A DNA stretch of 64,000 nucleotides from Bacteroidota bacterium (GTDB lineage: Bacteria > Bacteroidota > Bacteroidia > Bacteroidales > Lentimicrobiaceae), in assembly GCA_023434665.1 (NCBI GenBank), contig JAEYSM010000023.1, forward strand, positions 62,001 through 126,000, read 5' to 3'. The notes under the pieces were generated by a model. That model ran no database searches, had not been told where the DNA came from, and saw only the letters and a list, made by a program, of their open reading frames with translations. A program made the position numbers and the translations under genes. Numbering within the stretch: position 1 is the stretch's first letter; each line of letters begins with the position of its first letter. Shown here piece after piece: positions 33,325-42,364 of this stretch.

Positions 33325-33597
33325 TTATTTTAAAAGATCAGCCACGTAAGGCATTAGGGCAATATGACGGGCCCTCTTAACCGCCTGGGCAACTTTTCTC
33401 TGAAACTTTGTGGATGTACCAGTTATGCGGCGAGGTAAAATTTTACCCTGCTCATTAACGAATTTCATCAAAAAATCAGCATCCTTATAATCAATGTATT
33501 TAATACCACTCTTCTTGAAACGGCAGTATTTTTTCTTCTTAACGTCAACCGCTATCGGTGTTAAGTATTTTATTTCTGAATTTGCCTGATTAGCCAT
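33325..33597 (-). CDS. rpsR: 30S ribosomal protein S18
   Basis: 90 residues with the S18 core (YIDYKDADFLMKFVNEQG, KILPRRITGTSTKFQRKV and AIKRARH-like AVKRARHIALMPY). It sits between rpsF and rplI with 10-12 bp spacing, the usual operon in bacteria. Confidence 0.97.
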   Translation of the reverse strand: MANQANSEIKYLTPIAVDVKKKKYCRFKKSGIKYIDYKDADFLMKFVNEQGKILPRRITGTSTKFQRKVAQAVKRARHIALMPYVADLLK

Positions 33598-33608
33598 TGC
33601 ATTAAAGA

Positions 33609-33992
33609 TTAAGAGTTAATAGCATCTGGTTCACTAGCAACTACTTCATCAGCAGTGCTTGCAGCTTTGTTTAAACGTTTCTTCTCATTGTATGCAACTG
33701 CGTGCTTGTCGAGTGAAACGGATAGGAATCGAAGAATACGTTCGTCGCGTTTGAATGCCACTTCCAGTTCGTTGATCAGGCTGCCTTCTGATTTAAATTC
33801 AATCAGATGATAGAAACCCGAAGTCTTCTTTTGGATGGGATAGGCCAACTTACGCAAGCCCCAATGATCTTCGTGGATGATTTCAGCCCCCTTGTCTTTC
33901 AGTAATTTCTGAAATTTACCAACCGTTTCCTTCATCTGATCATCAGACAAAACGGGAGTCATAATGAAAACGGTCTCATAATTTTTCAACAT
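33609..33992 (-). CDS. rpsF: 30S ribosomal protein S6
   Basis: 127 residues, S6 fold (YETVFIMTPVLSDDQ, WGLRKLAYPIQKKTSGFY, FKRDERILRFLSV) with a charged, Ala/Ser-rich C-terminal tail. First gene of the ribosomal operon. Confidence 0.97.
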   Translation of the reverse strand: MLKNYETVFIMTPVLSDDQMKETVGKFQKLLKDKGAEIIHEDHWGLRKLAYPIQKKTSGFYHLIEFKSEGSLINELEVAFKRDERILRFLSVSLDKHAVAYNEKKRLNKAASTADEVVASEPDAINS

Positions 33993-34042
33993 CTGTTCTT
34001 AAGTTTAATTGCTATTATCCAATAGGTTTTTAAAACGGACTG

Positions 34043-34050
34043 CAAAAGTA
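34043..34050 (-). promoter_or_regulatory. -7 element TACTTTTG for rpsF
   Basis: Reverse complement of CAAAAGTA, a TAnnTTTG match about 50 bp upstream of the rpsF start. Confidence 0.45.
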
Positions 34051-34182
34051 CAAATATTTTTTATATTATTTGCCCTAACAAGCAATCTTTATAAAAAACT
34101 TCCATCATTTTTCCACATTCCACTAATATGTTGGCAAAAGACCATCAGGAATGATGAAAATGGCGACAGCAGGAATTTTAAT

Positions 34183-35334
34183 TTAAATAATTGAGTTCTC
34201 TATTATCTTATTACAGATAAACTCAGCGGCTTTACCATCACCAAATACAGGCTTATATTCAATTGATGGATTGTCCAAAAAATGTTCAGCACCCTGTAAT
34301 AATCTATCTGTATCAGCATCAACCACTTTACCGGCACCTGCTTCAATTATCTCGAGCCACTCAGTTTCCTGCCTTGCAATGATGCAGGGTTTCTGAAAGA
34401 AATAGGCTTCTTTCTGAACTCCTCCAGAATCTGTTATTATCATACTTGAATATTTCTCCAGGCATATCATATCAAGAAAAGAAACAGGCTGTATTATCTG
34501 TAATAGTTCATTATTCATTACTGATTCAAACAAATCTGAATCCAGTTTAACTTTCATTAGCCCTGATGTCCGGGGGTGAAGTGGTAAAACGATTCTTATA
34601 CCGTGTTTCCTACTAAGTATATCAAGTGCTTTAAATATTGAGCTTAATCTTGAAGCATCGTCAGTATTGTTATCCCTGTGAATAGTTGCAAGAATAAATT
34701 GTATGCCATGCAATTCCAACTGTTCAATTATCGTTGATTCCCTTTCAGCTATAGATGAAAAGAAAAGAGTATTATCGTACATAATGTCTCCGCAATGATG
34801 TACATGGGGATTATCAATAGAAGCCTTACCACTATTTGTATTTAAAAATCCCTCTTTTAATAGATTATTAAATCCTGTTGTTGTTGGAGTAAATAATAAT
34901 GTGGATACATGGTCGCAGAGTATTCTGTTTATTTCTTCGGGCATGCTTTTATTGAATGATCTTAGCCCTGCCTCAACATGTATAATGGGAACGTGTACTT
35001 TAGATGCCGCTATTCCACCTGCAAGAGTTGAGTTTGTATCCCCATACACAAGCAGATAGTCGGGCATTTCCTTCTTAATAATGTCTTCTATTCCCTCAAT
35101 CATCAAAGCTGTCTGTTTACCATGCGGTCCACTTCCTACGGCAAGGTTATAATGTGGTTCAGGGATGCCCAGTTCGTCAATAAAAACCTGTGACATATTA
35201 TTGTCATAATGCTGGCCGGTATGAACTATTACTTCAGCAATTCTGCCCTCAAAATGGTTTTTGATTGCACGACTAACTGCTGCTGCCTTTATAATCTGAG
35301 GTCTGGCCCCGATAATTGTAAGAATTTTTACCAT
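34183..35334 (-). CDS. wecB: UDP-N-acetylglucosamine 2-epimerase (non-hydrolysing)
   Basis: Interconverts UDP-GlcNAc and UDP-ManNAc for surface polysaccharides. The 383-residue protein has the family N-terminus KILTIIGARPQIIKAAAV, the HTGQHYDNNMS motif, VYGDTNSTLAGGIAA, HVEAGLRSF.....PEEINR and ITDSGGVQKEA. The start is ATG 35334, five bases after the radC stop; the longer ORF would begin inside radC and adds nothing conserved. Tight spacing suggests co-transcription with radC. Confidence 0.93.
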   Translation of the reverse strand: MVKILTIIGARPQIIKAAAVSRAIKNHFEGRIAEVIVHTGQHYDNNMSQVFIDELGIPEPHYNLAVGSGPHGKQTALMIEGIEDIIKKEMPDYLLVYGDTNSTLAGGIAASKVHVPIIHVEAGLRSFNKSMPEEINRILCDHVSTLLFTPTTTGFNNLLKEGFLNTNSGKASIDNPHVHHCGDIMYDNTLFFSSIAERESTIIEQLELHGIQFILATIHRDNNTDDASRLSSIFKALDILSRKHGIRIVLPLHPRTSGLMKVKLDSDLFESVMNNELLQIIQPVSFLDMICLEKYSSMIITDSGGVQKEAYFFQKPCIIARQETEWLEIIEAGAGKVVDADTDRLLQGAEHFLDNPSIEYKPVFGDGKAAEFICNKIIENSII

Positions 35335-35338
35335 TTTT

Positions 35339-36043
35339 TCACAATTTACCCTCATCAGCAAAGCTATAATATTTTTCATCACCGACAATGAGATGGTCGA
35401 GTACCTTAATATCTAAAAACTCGCCCGATTTTTTAATTTTTTCGGTGATCCGTATATCGCTGTCACTGGGATACAACCTTCCTGATGGATGATTATGGCA
35501 CAGAATTATATTTGCAGCATTCTCTTTAAGCGCGATTTTATAGATTCTTTTGGGATCGACCACAGTACTGTCCAATCCTCCCTCGCTTATACATTGCACT
35601 GATATCTTTCGGTTAGCTTTATTCAGATATAGCACCCAAAACTGTTCATAGGGGCAATCCGCAACTTGCGGATACAGAATTTCGAAAGCATCATTACTAC
35701 TTTTAATATCTCTTTCAACAGGTAAATCGTGGGCTCTCTTGCGCATGCCTAATTCAAGGGCTGCAATGATTGTCAAAGCCTTTGTTTCACCAATACCGGC
35801 AAACTTCACTAAATCTGACACTGTCATCCTCGACAATTTACTCAGGTTATTATCGGCGGCAAATAATAGTTCCCTGGCCACATCAACAGCTGTCAGTGAT
35901 TGGGTTCCCGATCTTAAAAGTATAGCAATCAACTCAGCATCACTCAATGCAGACTTCCCTTTTAGAAGCAATTTCTCTCTTGGTTTGTCTTCATCAGCCC
36001 ACCCTTTTATTCCTTTCTCCATTACCTTATCCATATAACTCAC
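35339..36043 (-). CDS. radC: RadC family JAB-domain protein
   Basis: 234 residues. N-terminal helix-hairpin-helix region (KFAGIGETKALTIIAALELG) and a C-terminal JAB/MPN domain with the metal motif HNHPSGRLYPSDSD and an upstream Glu in VQCISEGGLDST. The name is historical; a role in DNA repair is not established, and the metal site suggests a peptidase or nuclease-like hydrolase. It is upstream of wecB. Confidence 0.93.
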   Translation of the reverse strand: MSYMDKVMEKGIKGWADEDKPREKLLLKGKSALSDAELIAILLRSGTQSLTAVDVARELLFAADNNLSKLSRMTVSDLVKFAGIGETKALTIIAALELGMRKRAHDLPVERDIKSSNDAFEILYPQVADCPYEQFWVLYLNKANRKISVQCISEGGLDSTVVDPKRIYKIALKENAANIILCHNHPSGRLYPSDSDIRITEKIKKSGEFLDIKVLDHLIVGDEKYYSFADEGKL

Positions 36044-36110
36044 AAATTTTTTAATATGATAATTCCGTCAAAGCTACAACTTTTGATCAATCAAATAAAA
36101 AAAATAAGAC

Positions 36111-36138
36111 AAAAAAAAAGCCGCTTTGTAAAGCGGCT
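36111..36138 (-). terminator. Terminator of rpsT
   Basis: On the minus strand, stem AGCCGCTTT / AAAGCGGCT with a short loop followed by nine T, about 20 bp after the rpsT stop. Confidence 0.9.
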
Positions 36139-36158
36139 CCTCGATATCAGAAATATTT

Positions 36159-36413
36159 TTAGGCTAATTTATTAACATAGCGAGTAAGCTTTGACTTTAA
36201 ATTACCTGCTTTATTCTTATGAATAATAGTTTTCTTAGCAAGTTTATCGATCATAGAAATAAGCTTCGGTAACTTTTCGGTAGCTTCCGATTTATTTTCC
36301 AGAGTGCGGAATTTACGTACAGCATTACGCATAGTTTTGCTATAATATCTGTTACGGATACGTCTCTTTTCTGTTGATCTGATTCTCTTTAGAGAGGATT
36401 TATGATTTGCCAT
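36159..36413 (-). CDS. rpsT: 30S ribosomal protein S20
   Basis: 84 residues, Lys/Arg-rich helices typical of S20 (MANHKSSLKRIRSTEKRR, NRYYSKTMRNAVRKF, KKTIIHKNKAGNLKSKL). It starts 18 bp after the 3' end of tRNA-Glu, with no terminator between, so the two probably share a transcript. Confidence 0.96.
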   Translation of the reverse strand: MANHKSSLKRIRSTEKRRIRNRYYSKTMRNAVRKFRTLENKSEATEKLPKLISMIDKLAKKTIIHKNKAGNLKSKLTRYVNKLA

Positions 36414-36431
36414 TTTTTAAATCTTTTATTG

Positions 36432-36503
36432 TAGTCCGTAGGGGAATCGAACCCCTATTACCAGGATGAAAACCTGGCGTCCTAACCGTTAGACGAACGG
36501 ACC
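36432..36503 (-). tRNA. tRNA-Glu (anticodon TTC)
   Basis: 72 nt cloverleaf. Acceptor arm GGTCCGT/ACGGACT (with a G-U first pair), anticodon stem CCAGG/CCTGG around loop TTTTCAT, T arm AGGGG/CCCCT with GTTCGAT. CCA is not encoded. Upstream of rpsT. Confidence 0.96.
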
Positions 36504-36520
36504 GTGTTGTTAAGGGACTG

Positions 36521-36551
36521 CAAATGTACAACTATTTTTGAAACCTCCAAA
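36521..36551 (-). promoter_or_regulatory. Bacteroidota promoter for tRNA-Glu/rpsT (TTTG-N19-TACATTTG)
   Basis: -7 TACATTTG at 36521-36528 and -33 TTTG at 36548-36551 with exactly 19 bp between, ending 18 bp before the tRNA 5' end. It is one of the two best promoter matches in the window. Confidence 0.75.
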
Positions 36552-36659
36552 CACTGAATTAATTTTTTTTCAAAAACACGCTTTTTTCTCCAAAAGCCTA
36601 TAAACACTATGTTTTTCAGGCAGTTGGCTACAATTTATTCAAAAATATTCTCTGAAAAC

Positions 36660-37364
36660 TTAAAATTTGTCTTTTAATTCTGCAACTTTAGGCTCTTTTA
36701 TTTCAACATGGTCTCCCTGGAACCTAAAACCAAGCCTTTTTCCGGTAACTAATTTTATATCCGATTCAGCCTGCATATCTCCTACCCTTACTAATTTAAC
36801 CTCGTCGTATGGTGGGGTAAGAAGGTCAAAGTTCGTGGTATAGAGGATCGATGATTTAATAATGTCTCTTAACGCTGTTTCATCAAGAACTGAAGTGGAA
36901 AAATTATTATATAACTGGCCTATTTCTCTTTTACCTTCGATAAAATAATGCACATCTTTATTTATAAAAACCCTGCCAATTAAGTAGCCAAGGTCGTTAT
37001 ATCTGTTGAACCTGAATGAATCGGCCAGGAAATTGTAAATATTTATCACTCCACAATAACTCCTTGCCGGATCATCGTTGATGTATTGAGTCTTCATCAC
37101 TTCATGTAAACGGGGGAACTGGAAGATATTCGTATGCAGTATAAAAATTAATACATCACCTCCAAATTTCAATTGAATCCTGAAATCATCACCATCCACC
37201 ATTTCGAAATCAACTTTTTCCTGATTGGCGTATGTCTCATCATATGTGTAGACTAGGCCTCTGATTTCCTTTCTTAATATTTCAAATGATTGCTGAGTCT
37301 TTCTATACACATCTTGCTTAAGTAAAGACTTACCTCGCAGTGCTTCAAATAATTGATTTTGCAT
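36660..37364 (-). CDS. Conserved-looking cytoplasmic protein of unknown function
   Basis: 234 residues, no signal peptide or membrane helix. It is rich in aromatic residues in the middle (HTNIFQFPRLHEVMKT, YCGVINIYNFLADSFRFNRYND) and ends in a charged tail. Composition and a clean, full-length ORF with ATG start support a real gene. I recognise no domain. It is upstream-adjacent to the FAD protein gene at 37405 (gap 40 bp, opposite order of transcription being the same strand), and co-transcription is possible. Confidence 0.7.
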   Translation of the reverse strand: MQNQLFEALRGKSLLKQDVYRKTQQSFEILRKEIRGLVYTYDETYANQEKVDFEMVDGDDFRIQLKFGGDVLIFILHTNIFQFPRLHEVMKTQYINDDPARSYCGVINIYNFLADSFRFNRYNDLGYLIGRVFINKDVHYFIEGKREIGQLYNNFSTSVLDETALRDIIKSSILYTTNFDLLTPPYDEVKLVRVGDMQAESDIKLVTGKRLGFRFQGDHVEIKEPKVAELKDKF

Positions 37365-37404
37365 TTTGTAGATTTTTTATTCTATCAAAGGTAAAAATCT
37401 TTTT

Positions 37405-38949
37405 CTATTTCACCGCTTCTGCTACCAGAACACCATCAATAGCACTAGAAACTATTCCTCCTGCATAACCTGCACCTTCCCCGCATGGATATAATCCTGA
37501 AATACTTACATGCTGAAAAGTTACCTCATCTCTGGGAATTCTTACCGGAGATGAAGTCCTTGATTCAACACCTGTAAGGACTGCTTCATTGGTCAGAAAT
37601 CCTTTCATCTTTCTGTCGAATTCTACAAAGGCTTTTTGTAATCTTGTCGACAGGAAACCGGGAAGAATTTCTCTTAAATCAGTACTAATCAAACCGGGAT
37701 TATAAGAACAATCGGGAAGGTTCACCGAAACTTTGCCGTCAACAAAATCAACCATCCGCTGTGCCGGTGCTTTAAACGTTCTTCCTGAGGATTCGTAGGC
37801 TCTGCTTTCAATAGATCTTTGGAATGCCAGAGCCGCAAAATCACCATAAGAATTAAACTCCTTCCAATCTTCAGGTTCAATAGCTACAGCAATTCCGGAG
37901 TTCGCATAAGGAGAATTTCTGCGTGAATTTGACATACCATTAACTACTGTTTCACCAATGGAAGTTAATGCAGGCACTATAGTACCACCAGGACACATGC
38001 AAAAACTAAAAACTCCTCTCCCATCAATTTGTGATACCAAACTATAAGTAGCCGCCGGCAAATAAGGTCCCCTGTCCGGCAATCTGTACTGTATCCTGTC
38101 AATTAATTCCTGAGGATGCTCAATTCTTATACCCAATGCAAAAGGTTTCGCCTGTAGCTCAATACCTCTCGCCTGGAGAATCGTGTATATATCCCTTGCC
38201 GAATGCCCTGTTGCTAGTACTACACTATCAGCCAAATATTCGTTTCCTGCCTGATCAATAACCCCTTTCACTTTTTGACCTTTGATGATGATATCAGTCA
38301 CTCTTTTATTAAAAAGGACTTCACCTCCTGCCTCCAGGATTGATCTTCTTATGTTCGAAATTATATTGGGAAGTTTATCTGTGCCAATATGAGGGTGTGC
38401 ATCATAAAGGATTTCTGGTGACGCACCATGTTCTACAAAAACCCTTAAAATTTCACCTACATTTCCTCTTTTAGTTGATCGGGTATAGAGTTTGCCATCC
38501 GAAAAAGTCCCTGCACCTCCTTCTCCAAAACAGTAGTTTGAGTCATCATTCAACGAAACCCCTCTGTTAAGCATTGAGATGTCATACTTTCGTGCTTTAA
38601 CATCTTTACCCCGCTCAAGGATTATTGGCTTAAAGCCTCTTTTTATCAGTGTAATTGCAGCAAAAAGACCTGCAGGACCAGCACCTACAATTATCACTTG
38701 CTTTTTGTTACCGACAAAAGGCAAGGCAACAGGTTTAATCTTTTCAGATTCCGGCTGATGCTCTCCAATAAAAGCTTCAAGTTTAAGTCTGAAAATGACC
38801 TTTCCCCTTGCATCAATTGATCTTTTAAGAGGATTGATATGATATATACGACCTTGAGGAACACCTGTAATGCGCGAAACTGCATGCTTCCATCTTACTG
38901 GGTCATATGCTTCTGAAGGATTAAGTTTAATTTCTAATATTTTCCGCAT
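37405..38949 (-). CDS. FAD-dependent oxidoreductase-like protein (COG2509 type)
   Basis: 514 residues. A short N-terminal domain (1-80) precedes a Rossmann FAD site VIIVGAGPAGLFAA (G89, G91, G94) and the family-specific FGEGGAGTFSDGKLYTR, VLATGHSARDIY, FSFCMCPGGTIVPA and, at the C-terminus, GLYPCGEGAGYAGGI. These proteins are widespread, and their substrate is not established. Cytoplasmic. Confidence 0.88.
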   Translation of the reverse strand: MRKILEIKLNPSEAYDPVRWKHAVSRITGVPQGRIYHINPLKRSIDARGKVIFRLKLEAFIGEHQPESEKIKPVALPFVGNKKQVIIVGAGPAGLFAAITLIKRGFKPIILERGKDVKARKYDISMLNRGVSLNDDSNYCFGEGGAGTFSDGKLYTRSTKRGNVGEILRVFVEHGASPEILYDAHPHIGTDKLPNIISNIRRSILEAGGEVLFNKRVTDIIIKGQKVKGVIDQAGNEYLADSVVLATGHSARDIYTILQARGIELQAKPFALGIRIEHPQELIDRIQYRLPDRGPYLPAATYSLVSQIDGRGVFSFCMCPGGTIVPALTSIGETVVNGMSNSRRNSPYANSGIAVAIEPEDWKEFNSYGDFAALAFQRSIESRAYESSGRTFKAPAQRMVDFVDGKVSVNLPDCSYNPGLISTDLREILPGFLSTRLQKAFVEFDRKMKGFLTNEAVLTGVESRTSSPVRIPRDEVTFQHVSISGLYPCGEGAGYAGGIVSSAIDGVLVAEAVK

Positions 38950-38982
38950 CAGGAAGTAATAACAGCCAGGGCTGCATGGTTG

Positions 38983-39801
38983 TTATTCGAAAGTAAACGA
39001 TAACAAGAAAATTTTCGAGTTCAGTCTGTCGATTCCCTGAGTATATATAGTTTCGTTTCTTCTTAGAATATCCAGAAGTCCGTAACCCATTTTCACTTCA
39101 ACACCGAACTTGAAAAAAGTGGTATAAAAATCAATACCTGCTCCTAGTTCTGCATAGAAGTCGCTTTTTTCAAGAACTACGCTCACGTCATTGTTTTCCC
39201 TGTTAACTTTTGAATCACTTGCAAGATCGAGAGAATACCTGAAACCTGCCAGCCAGTACGGGCGCGTATTATTATATCGTGAGCCTTTGTATTTAATGTT
39301 AAGCGGGAATTCAACGAAAGTAGATTGTATCTTTCTTGTTATGAGCATCGGTATTGAATCATGAACACCCAAAAACGATCCCATAATATGGTATTTGATA
39401 TCTCGCTCTCCAAATGAAAGAGACGGAATAAACCTCAAATCAAGATTGTCATTTATCCTTAGATTTGATACAATACCGATAGTGAAACCATAATTTGGAT
39501 TATGCCCGACACCATACAAATTTCCCGAATCAGCGAACACATCAGGTATTTGATTAAGAGAGCCGTAATACTTAACATTCTGAAATTCAGGCACTGTTTT
39601 AATAGTGAAAAGCATATGGTTCATGCCCAGAATAAATCCGAAATGATAAGGTGCATCATCATAGCCTGTCAGGTTACGAACCTTCCGGTGCTGGGCATTT
39701 GATTGAATACTAATTCCCAACAGTATAAGAGAGAATAATAAAGCTTTTACAACTTTCGACTGTATTGCAGGTAATTGCACGGATTTAAATTTTACTCTCA
39801 T
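38983..39801 (-). CDS. porT: Type IX secretion protein PorT/SprT
   Basis: 272 residues with an N-terminal signal peptide (to about 36, SNAQ) and an outer-membrane beta-barrel pattern with a terminal Phe-containing strand (FLLSFTFE). The mature N-terminus (NLTGYDDAPYHFGFILGMN) and the IPSLSFGERDIKY and FVEFPLNIKYKG segments resemble PorT of T9SS rather than a general porin. Required for gliding/T9SS assembly in relatives. Confidence 0.78.
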   Translation of the reverse strand: MRVKFKSVQLPAIQSKVVKALLFSLILLGISIQSNAQHRKVRNLTGYDDAPYHFGFILGMNHMLFTIKTVPEFQNVKYYGSLNQIPDVFADSGNLYGVGHNPNYGFTIGIVSNLRINDNLDLRFIPSLSFGERDIKYHIMGSFLGVHDSIPMLITRKIQSTFVEFPLNIKYKGSRYNNTRPYWLAGFRYSLDLASDSKVNRENNDVSVVLEKSDFYAELGAGIDFYTTFFKFGVEVKMGYGLLDILRRNETIYTQGIDRLNSKIFLLSFTFE

Positions 39802-39835
39802 TAACGGTTTTTAAAGTATATTATTTTAAATTCTT

Positions 39836-40849
39836 TTATTTCAGAAGCAGAATAGCTTCTGAAAGCAATTGTTTACCATCCACGGGAACCACACCAACAT
39901 GTTCACATACCAGCCCACCGGCAATATTTGCCAGGGCAGCTGTTAAATGTGGATCAACATTTAATGCCCTGCACAATGAAGCAACGCTGATTACAGTATC
40001 ACCTGCACCCGAAACATCAGCTATCTTCCTAATATGCGCAGGAATATGAAATCTTCTGGACTCTCCATCAATCTGGTCTCTTAGAAAAATGCCATTTTCC
40101 GAAAGGGTGACCATCAGTGAATTTATTGATTGCTTCTGCTGCCATTCTGCTGAAGCCTTATCAATTGACACCAGGTCATTAATGTCAATTTCCAGTTTAA
40201 GCCCTTCTTTTAACTCTTTCAAATTAGGCTTAAACAAATCAACATTTTTATAACAATCAAAATTCTTCTTTTTAGGATCAACTACTACAGGAATATTAAG
40301 CGTACCAGCAAATTCAATAACCTGCCTTATAACTTCAGGAGTTAAGACTCCTTTATTGTAATCCTGTATAATGATCACATCAACAGTCTCTTTTGAGATG
40401 AGTTCCTTAACTTTAGACAGCAACTGATTCTCATCTTCTTCACTCAGGTCATGATCTGACTCATCATCAACTCTGAGCAATTGTACTTTATTTCCAATTA
40501 TTCGGAACTTGGTAGTTGTTATGCGTGATTCACTATGTAAAATTCCTTCTGATGAAATATCATCATGTTTGAGCAAATTAACAAATACCCTGCCTTGCGA
40601 ATCATTTCCGACAAACGAACATAGGATAGGTTCAGCACCTAATGACTTGATATTTAATGCAACATTAGCTGCACCACCAAGCATATTTGTACGCTGGTTG
40701 ACCAGAACAACCGGAACCGGAGCCTCTGGAGAGATTCTATCCACTTTTCCCCAGATATATGAATCAATCATCACATCACCAAGAATAAGAACCTTGAGAC
40801 CTTTAAACTTTTCAAACAACTGCTCCAGTTTCTCGCTTATAGAACTCAT
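39836..40849 (-). CDS. hldA: D-glycero-beta-D-manno-heptose-7-phosphate kinase (PfkB family)
   Basis: 337 residues, HldE/RfaE domain I alone. Motifs: LILGDVMIDSYIWGKVDRIS, EAPVPVVLV, NMLGGAANVALNI and the PfkB active site DVSGAGDTVISVA. It phosphorylates heptose-7-phosphate for ADP-heptose (LPS core) synthesis. The adenylyltransferase half (HldC-type) is not in the window. Confidence 0.88.
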   Translation of the reverse strand: MSSISEKLEQLFEKFKGLKVLILGDVMIDSYIWGKVDRISPEAPVPVVLVNQRTNMLGGAANVALNIKSLGAEPILCSFVGNDSQGRVFVNLLKHDDISSEGILHSESRITTTKFRIIGNKVQLLRVDDESDHDLSEEDENQLLSKVKELISKETVDVIIIQDYNKGVLTPEVIRQVIEFAGTLNIPVVVDPKKKNFDCYKNVDLFKPNLKELKEGLKLEIDINDLVSIDKASAEWQQKQSINSLMVTLSENGIFLRDQIDGESRRFHIPAHIRKIADVSGAGDTVISVASLCRALNVDPHLTAALANIAGGLVCEHVGVVPVDGKQLLSEAILLLK

Positions 40850-40886
40850 ATTTATTGTTACTTAAAAAAGCAAAATTAGTGTAAAA

Positions 40887-42335
40887 TCAATTCCTGAAGA
40901 AAATCTCGTTGAAGTTCACCAGATACAATTCTTTTGTCGATCTCGTTATGGCGGTATAAAGCCATCTCACAAATGAAGTATCAATCATTTCCTCTTTAAT
41001 ATATCCGGCATCGACAAATACAGCATCCCATTGACCGCCCTGCGTCTTGTGACAAGTAAGAGCATAGGCGAATTTTGCCTGTACAGCGTTATAGTAGGCA
41101 TCATTCTTAATTTTTTCCAGTCGCTCTTTTCGCGAAGGTATCTCGGTATAATCCAAAAGTATTTCATCATGCAACTTCTGCATTTCCTCGTATGGCAATG
41201 AAGGAGCGTCAATTGTAACCGATTCCAGCAACATCCTGATCTCAATAACATCCATTTCGGGATAATCGACCAACTGAACGACCAAATCAGCAAAATGATA
41301 ACCATACATTTCCCACTTCCTGATAATTCTTCTAACTTCTATGATATCTCCGTTGGCAATAAAACCAGCCTTGCTTGATATTGGAATCCAAAAGTAATTG
41401 TTACGAGTAATCATCATGTAATCGCCTGCCGATATCTCGGTTTCTCTGAACAGGATCCGGGATCTAATTTCCTGATTAAAGAGGTTGGCCCGCTTATTTG
41501 AACGCGTTATAATGACTGTATTTTCAATCCCAAATCTTCCATAACAAGAGTTCAAAGCATCTTCAAATTCCGACCCATCAATGGATTTTATATCAATAAA
41601 TTTCCTTAAATCAAAGAATGGTACTTCAGGTTGCTCCAGCTTTACTTGGTCGCGAAGCAATGTAGCATTTGACAATATACCACTATTGAGCGATTGCCTC
41701 ACCACTTCATTTAATTCATAAAAAATCACATCAAGATGGTACTGGTTGGTTAGCACTTCCATGTCAAGTGCCGGACTTTCTGATATTCCTACAGGAGGAA
41801 GCTGAGCTGTATCGCCAATGAGCAGTAGCTTGCATCCCTGAGACGAGTACACGTATTCTGTCAGATCTTCCAGTAAATCACGGTGCGAATAAATCCCTGG
41901 TTCAGAAGCTGTACCTGAGCCCTGAATCATAGAGGCTTCATCAACTATAAACAAGGTGAACTTATGTGGATTAATAGAAGGCATCATTCTTAGCCACCCG
42001 TTTTCACCAGTAATTGCTCTGTAAATTTTCCTATGAATAGTATTTGCTTGCTTCCCTGAATAACCTGCAAGCACTTTAGCAGCTCTTCCTGTTGGTGCTA
42101 AAAGAACCGATTGCATTCCTGCCAGATGAAGCACTCTTACCATTGAGCTTACAAGTGTCGTCTTTCCGGTTCCGGCATACCCCTTAAGCAGAAATGCCGG
42201 TCTTTTATTAATATCATAGGGAGCTGTAAGGAAATCCGACAACAAACCTATTACGCTCGTTTGACCTGCTGTAGGTTCATGTCCCAATTCATTCAAAATC
42301 CACTCCGACATTTGTCGGCTATTCATTTCAATCAT
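40887..42335 (-). CDS. RecD-like ATP-dependent DNA helicase (SF1B)
   Basis: 482 residues. Walker A LLKGYAGTGKTTLVSSM, motif II IVDEASMI, LLIGDTAQLPPVG (motif III) and a C-terminal UvrD/RecD-like domain with ALTCHKTQGGQWDAVFVD and FVRWLYTAITRSTKELYL. It is shorter than RecD2 (no N-terminal HhH region) and not linked to recB/recC, so it belongs to the stand-alone AAA_30/UvrD_C_2 helicases common in Bacteroidota. Confidence 0.87.
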   Translation of the reverse strand: MIEMNSRQMSEWILNELGHEPTAGQTSVIGLLSDFLTAPYDINKRPAFLLKGYAGTGKTTLVSSMVRVLHLAGMQSVLLAPTGRAAKVLAGYSGKQANTIHRKIYRAITGENGWLRMMPSINPHKFTLFIVDEASMIQGSGTASEPGIYSHRDLLEDLTEYVYSSQGCKLLLIGDTAQLPPVGISESPALDMEVLTNQYHLDVIFYELNEVVRQSLNSGILSNATLLRDQVKLEQPEVPFFDLRKFIDIKSIDGSEFEDALNSCYGRFGIENTVIITRSNKRANLFNQEIRSRILFRETEISAGDYMMITRNNYFWIPISSKAGFIANGDIIEVRRIIRKWEMYGYHFADLVVQLVDYPEMDVIEIRMLLESVTIDAPSLPYEEMQKLHDEILLDYTEIPSRKERLEKIKNDAYYNAVQAKFAYALTCHKTQGGQWDAVFVDAGYIKEEMIDTSFVRWLYTAITRSTKELYLVNFNEIFFRN

Positions 42336-42364
42336 CCCTCGCTCTTATATATTATTGATTGCAT

